From Brachybacterium epidermidis (GTDB taxonomy: Bacteria; Actinomycetota; Actinomycetes; Actinomycetales; Dermabacteraceae): a stretch of DNA of 64,000 nt. Location: positions 1-64,000 of the forward strand of contig NZ_JADEYR010000005.1 of NCBI RefSeq assembly GCF_015209585.1, given 5' to 3'. Below the pieces are notes generated by a model. The model did no database searches, was not told the DNA's origin, and saw only the letters and a list, made by a program, of their open reading frames with translations. The position numbers and the translations under genes are program-made. Within the stretch, counting starts at the first letter, position 1; every line of letters starts with the position of its first letter. Of this stretch, positions 60,754-64,000 are shown one piece after another.

Positions 60754-62872
60754 GCAGCCCTCCGTCCCGACCGGCACCGCCCATCCGGCCCGCAGCGACG
60801 GTGCTGCCCGCCCGATTCGCGACGACCGCACTGCACCGCCCATGGCAGCCGCTGGCACACCGCTTCGCCCGGCCGCCGATGCGCCGCTGCGGATCGCCGT
60901 CGTCGGTGCCGGACCGAAGGCGCTGTACGCGCTGGAGGAGCTGACCGCGCTGCTGAATGCTGCGCGCTCCGCCACGGCCACCGCCGACGACGCGGGAGCT
61001 GCGGCCTCCGAATCGTCAGCAGCATCCGGCCTGACCGTGACGGTGATCGATCCTGTCACCGTGCCGGGCACGGGCGCCGCCTACCACCCCGGCCAGCCGC
61101 ACCACCTGCGGCTGAACGTGACCGCGGCGATCCTGGATGAGCCCGTCACCGGCGACTTCCCCGCGTACCCCAGCTGGGTGCAGGGCCCGTACCCGCAGCT
61201 GGCCGACGAGCCGTACCCGCCGCGCGCGGTGGTCGGCGAGTACCTCGCCCAGCGCTGGCAGCAGATGATCCACGGTCTCTCCCGCCATGCCCGCGTGGAG
61301 CACGCCCGGGCCCGGGTGACTGACCTGCGGCGCGAGGGCAGCGCCTGGCATCTGACCACCGACACTGCTCCCGCGGACGTCGGTCCGGTGGACGAGGTGC
61401 TGATCGCCACCGGTCACGCCGCCGGCCACCGGGGCGCCCTGGTGCACCACTGGAGTTCACCCCTCCCCCTGGTCCCGGCGGTGCTGCCCGCTGAGCGGAT
61501 GCTCAGCGCCGAGCAGGTCCCGCCCGGTTCCCGGGTCGCGGTGCGCGGCGGGGCGCTGACCTTCATCGACGCCTGCCTGACCCTCACCGAGGGCCGCGGC
61601 GGCACCTTCACCGAGAGCACCGAGGTCGACGCGAGCGGCGGCACCGAGGCGGCCGTCCCAGCCCGCCTGGTGCACCATCGCGGGCCGCACGAGCCGACCG
61701 TGATCCGGCCGATCACCCGGCAGGGTCTGCTGCTGGATGCGAAGCCGAACCCGGGAACACCCCTGACCGAGGCCGGCGAGCGCGCCGTCGAGCAGGCCCG
61801 CGCCCGATTCACCTCCGGCCAGGGCATGGGGCCGGACGCGGTGCTGGCGATCGTGGTCAATGCCGCCACCGCCATGCTCGAGGGGACATCCGCGCCCAAG
61901 AAGCACGCCAGTACCTCGGGACGGGATGCGCGCGACACCGTCGCCGGTTCTCGCGCGGCCGTCGAACACACGCTGAGCACCGGTGCGGAACCCGATCTGC
62001 CCCGCGGCCCGGGGCGGGCTGAGGCGGCGCTGCGTCGCAGCATCGAGACGGCCCAGGGCCACCGCTCGCCCGGTCCGGCCTGGGCGCTGGGCCGCGTGTG
62101 GCAGACCCTCTACTCCCAGATCTCCGCCGGCCTGCGCGGCAGCGACGCCCCCGAGGAGGAGTGGGCGCGCTTCCGGCAGGCCGCCCAGGTGCTGGAGCGG
62201 TTCGCCTTCGGCCCTCCGCTGGTCAACGCCCGCAAGCTGCTGGCGATGATCGACTCCGGCGCGGTGGACCTGTCCTGGATGGACGGTGAGGTTGGCATCG
62301 ACGGCGCCGGCATCCATGAGGCGCCGGTGGCCGACAGCTCCGACGCCACTGCCACCGCCCGGCACGATGACGCCACTGCCACCGGCCGGCACGACGACGC
62401 ACCGTCGGGCGGCGATGTCGACGTGGTGATCGACGCGGTGCTCACCCCGCCCGGTCTGCTGAACCTCACCGACGAGCTGGCGGGGTCGCTGCTGCACCGC
62501 GGCCTGGTGCAGGTGCGGCCGGGCAGGCGGGGGGCGATGATCGACGAGGACGGCTCCCCCGTCGGCCGCGATGACGCGCCACTGGTCGCCCCCGACGGTC
62601 GGACCGTGGCCGGGCTCGCGCTGATCGGGCGGCCCACAGAGGACCATGTCATCGGCCACGACTCGCTGAACCGCCACCTGCACCACGAGGGTCGATGCTG
62701 GGCCCGGCGGATCGCGGAGCGCATCACGGGCGCTGACGACGCCGCTCCCGCCGTAACGGCCACTCCCGCCGTAGCGGCCTCCCCAGCCGTACCGGCGGAC
62801 GGATCTGCTCCTGCCATACCGGCAGAAGGATCTGCTCCTGCCGCCCCCGCCCCCGCCGTCGCCCCCGAGTGA
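60746..62872 (+). CDS. FAD/NAD(P)-binding protein (NAD_binding_9 family)
   Basis: A 708-aa protein starting GTGACTGAG within the end of the previous gene. After a ~45-residue tail comes the Rossmann motif RIAVVGAGPKALYALEEL. Then GTGAAYHPGQPHHLRLNVTA (typical of the NAD_binding_9 family), EVLIATGHAAGH and VRGGALTFIDACLTLTEGRG. The C-terminal third has IGRPTEDHVIGHDSLNR. Two Ala/Thr/Asp-rich repeat stretches (62340-62400 and the last ~40 residues) are low complexity. Members occur in natural-product and metallophore loci and act as flavin-dependent oxidoreductases; the reaction here is not known. Confidence 0.85.
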   Translation: MTEQPSVPTGTAHPARSDGAARPIRDDRTAPPMAAAGTPLRPAADAPLRIAVVGAGPKALYALEELTALLNAARSATATADDAGAAASESSAASGLTVTVIDPVTVPGTGAAYHPGQPHHLRLNVTAAILDEPVTGDFPAYPSWVQGPYPQLADEPYPPRAVVGEYLAQRWQQMIHGLSRHARVEHARARVTDLRREGSAWHLTTDTAPADVGPVDEVLIATGHAAGHRGALVHHWSSPLPLVPAVLPAERMLSAEQVPPGSRVAVRGGALTFIDACLTLTEGRGGTFTESTEVDASGGTEAAVPARLVHHRGPHEPTVIRPITRQGLLLDAKPNPGTPLTEAGERAVEQARARFTSGQGMGPDAVLAIVVNAATAMLEGTSAPKKHASTSGRDARDTVAGSRAAVEHTLSTGAEPDLPRGPGRAEAALRRSIETAQGHRSPGPAWALGRVWQTLYSQISAGLRGSDAPEEEWARFRQAAQVLERFAFGPPLVNARKLLAMIDSGAVDLSWMDGEVGIDGAGIHEAPVADSSDATATARHDDATATGRHDDAPSGGDVDVVIDAVLTPPGLLNLTDELAGSLLHRGLVQVRPGRRGAMIDEDGSPVGRDDAPLVAPDGRTVAGLALIGRPTEDHVIGHDSLNRHLHHEGRCWARRIAERITGADDAAPAVTATPAVAASPAVPADGSAPAIPAEGSAPAAPAPAVAPE

Positions 62873-62884
62873 GAGGACCTGCCG

Positions 62885-64000
62885 TGACCGAGGAACCCAC
62901 CCTGCGCGAGGCATGCCAGGGAACCCCGCCGCTGTCGGCCCGTCTGGAGCCGTGGATGCAGGAGCTGCTGGCGGACCCTGCGACCTGCAGTTCGCTGCTG
63001 GAGCGCTACGGGAGCCCGCTGAACGTGCACGACTTCTCCGCGCTGCCGCGCAACGCCGCAGAGCTCACGGAGGTGGCCGGGGCCTCCGGGGTGGACCTGC
63101 GGATCTTCGTGGCCCGCAAGGCCAACAAGACCCTCGGCATGGTGCGGGCCGCGCATCGCGCCGGGCTGGGGGTCGACGTGGGCAGCGAGCGCGAGCTGGC
63201 CCAGGTGCTCGAGGCCGGTGTGCCACCGCATGACGTGGTGGTCACCGCGGCCATCAAGCCCGATCCGGTGCTGCGCCTGGCCCTGGAGTCCCGCTCACTG
63301 CTGGTGCTGGACAACCTCGACGAGGTGGCCGCCTCCCGGAGGGTCGCCGAGCAGGTCACCGGCGCCCGGAGCGCGGAACCAGGTCGCCCCGCGGACCGGG
63401 CCTCCGATGCCCCCGAGCCGTTCCCCGTGGCGCTGCGCCTCGCGCCCAAGCCCAGCGATCTGATCCCGCCCACCCGCTTCGGGGAGTCGGCCCGCAGCTG
63501 GCTCGAGCTGATCGACTCCGGCGGCCTGGGCGACCTGCTGAGGGTGGACGGTGTGCACTTCCACCTGCACGGCTATGACCCGATCGCGCGCGCCACCGCC
63601 CTCGGGGAGGCGCTGGAGCTGATCGACGCGCTGCGCGAGCGCGGCCTGGCCCAGGACGGCGCGTTCGTGGACATCGGCGGCGGCATCCCGATGAGCTACC
63701 TGGACGATGCCGGGCAGTGGGACGCCTTCTGGCAGGCCCACGACCGGCAGGCCTCGGCGTCGGGCCCCGGCGGGGGTGCTCGCGCGGCCGACGATGACCG
63801 GCCCGCGGCTGCCCCCGACGCCGGCGGGGGCGCCCCCACCGCCCCGCCCACCTGGCGCGGGGAGCCGCTGCGGCAGGTGTACCCCTACCACCAGCAGGTG
63901 ATCCGCGGGCCCTGGCTGGAGCGGCTCCTGGGCCACGAGATCCGCCCGGGTGTCACTGCTGGGCAGGCCCTGCGAGAGCGCGGGGTGCAGTTGCGCTGCG
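62885..64000 (+). CDS. Y4yA-like PLP-dependent decarboxylase (alanine-racemase fold), cut by window end
   Basis: GTG start 12 bp after the previous stop, with GAGAGGA upstream. The visible ~372 residues show a type III PLP fold: YGSPLNVHDFSALPRN, RIFVARKANKTLGMVRAA (PLP lysine in the ARKANK motif), GVDVGSERELAQVLEAG, and VDGVHFHLHGYDP. The glycine loop FVDIGGGIPMSYL binds the phosphate. This resembles diaminopimelate/ornithine decarboxylases and especially the Y4yA group. The gene continues beyond base 64000. It shares an operon with the SbnA-like and FAD/NAD(P) genes, so it probably decarboxylates an amino-acid intermediate of their product. Confidence 0.87.

Noticed and set aside
1-64000. 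tRNA, rRNA, riboswitch or replication origin
   Set aside because: I looked for tRNA-like TTCGA loops, rRNA-like stretches, long structured leaders and DnaA-box clusters and saw none that I can support by eye.

Overview
The window is high-GC DNA (about 70% by eye) with short intergenic gaps, ATGA/GTGA gene overlaps and many start codons placed 6-7 nt after a TAnnnT -10 hexamer (leaderless transcripts). Together with the gene content (FGE, AddAB-like pair, DeoR/LacI regulators, GAP-family membrane protein, FBP zinc protein) this points to an actinobacterium, most likely Micrococcales of the Dermabacteraceae/Brachybacterium type. The genus is an inference from style, not a search.

Layout. 1-29.3 kb is ordinary chromosome: the end of a FadH-like reductase, a PfkB kinase, an SPFH protein, a helicase-nuclease pair whose first gene carries a frameshift, a P-loop kinase, an FBP protein, aldo/keto reductases, a formylglycine-generating enzyme, a sugar locus (binding protein and two permeases followed by DeoR, LacI and an alpha/beta hydrolase), a GAP-family protein, a two-component system, a small lipoprotein and a flavoprotein oxidase. 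29.3-48.8 kb looks like an accessory, defence-rich island with lower GC stretches and gene debris. It holds two paralogous ~510-aa proteins of unknown function (29.7-31.2 and 46.1-47.6 kb) bracketing an ImmA/IrrE-DUF4411 pair, a PD-(D/E)XK protein, a complete Type ISP restriction-modification enzyme overlapping an EVE-HNH endonuclease, and a McrBC system whose McrB is cut by a nested pair of IS3-family elements. A Fic protein lies at its right edge. 48.9-55.0 kb is a dipeptide/oligopeptide ABC transporter with a divergent DUF1028 gene. 55.2-59.2 kb has a lipoprotein, an HTH-PIN toxin-antitoxin pair, an FGGY kinase and a PNPOx-like protein. 59.5-64 kb starts a biosynthetic operon: SbnA-like PLP synthase, FAD/NAD(P)-binding protein, and an alanine-racemase-fold PLP decarboxylase cut by the window end.

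Three patterns cut across genes. Seven ordinary genes show a -10 hexamer at a fixed 6-7 nt before the start codon. Several genes carry short tandem repeats (7, 13, 17, 25 or 31 bp) that begin at, or contain, their stop codon. In-frame minisatellites also sit in disordered termini of regulators and enzymes, and one of these appears linked to a loss of frame at the start of a sugar permease. No tRNA, rRNA, CRISPR array or riboswitch was recognised.
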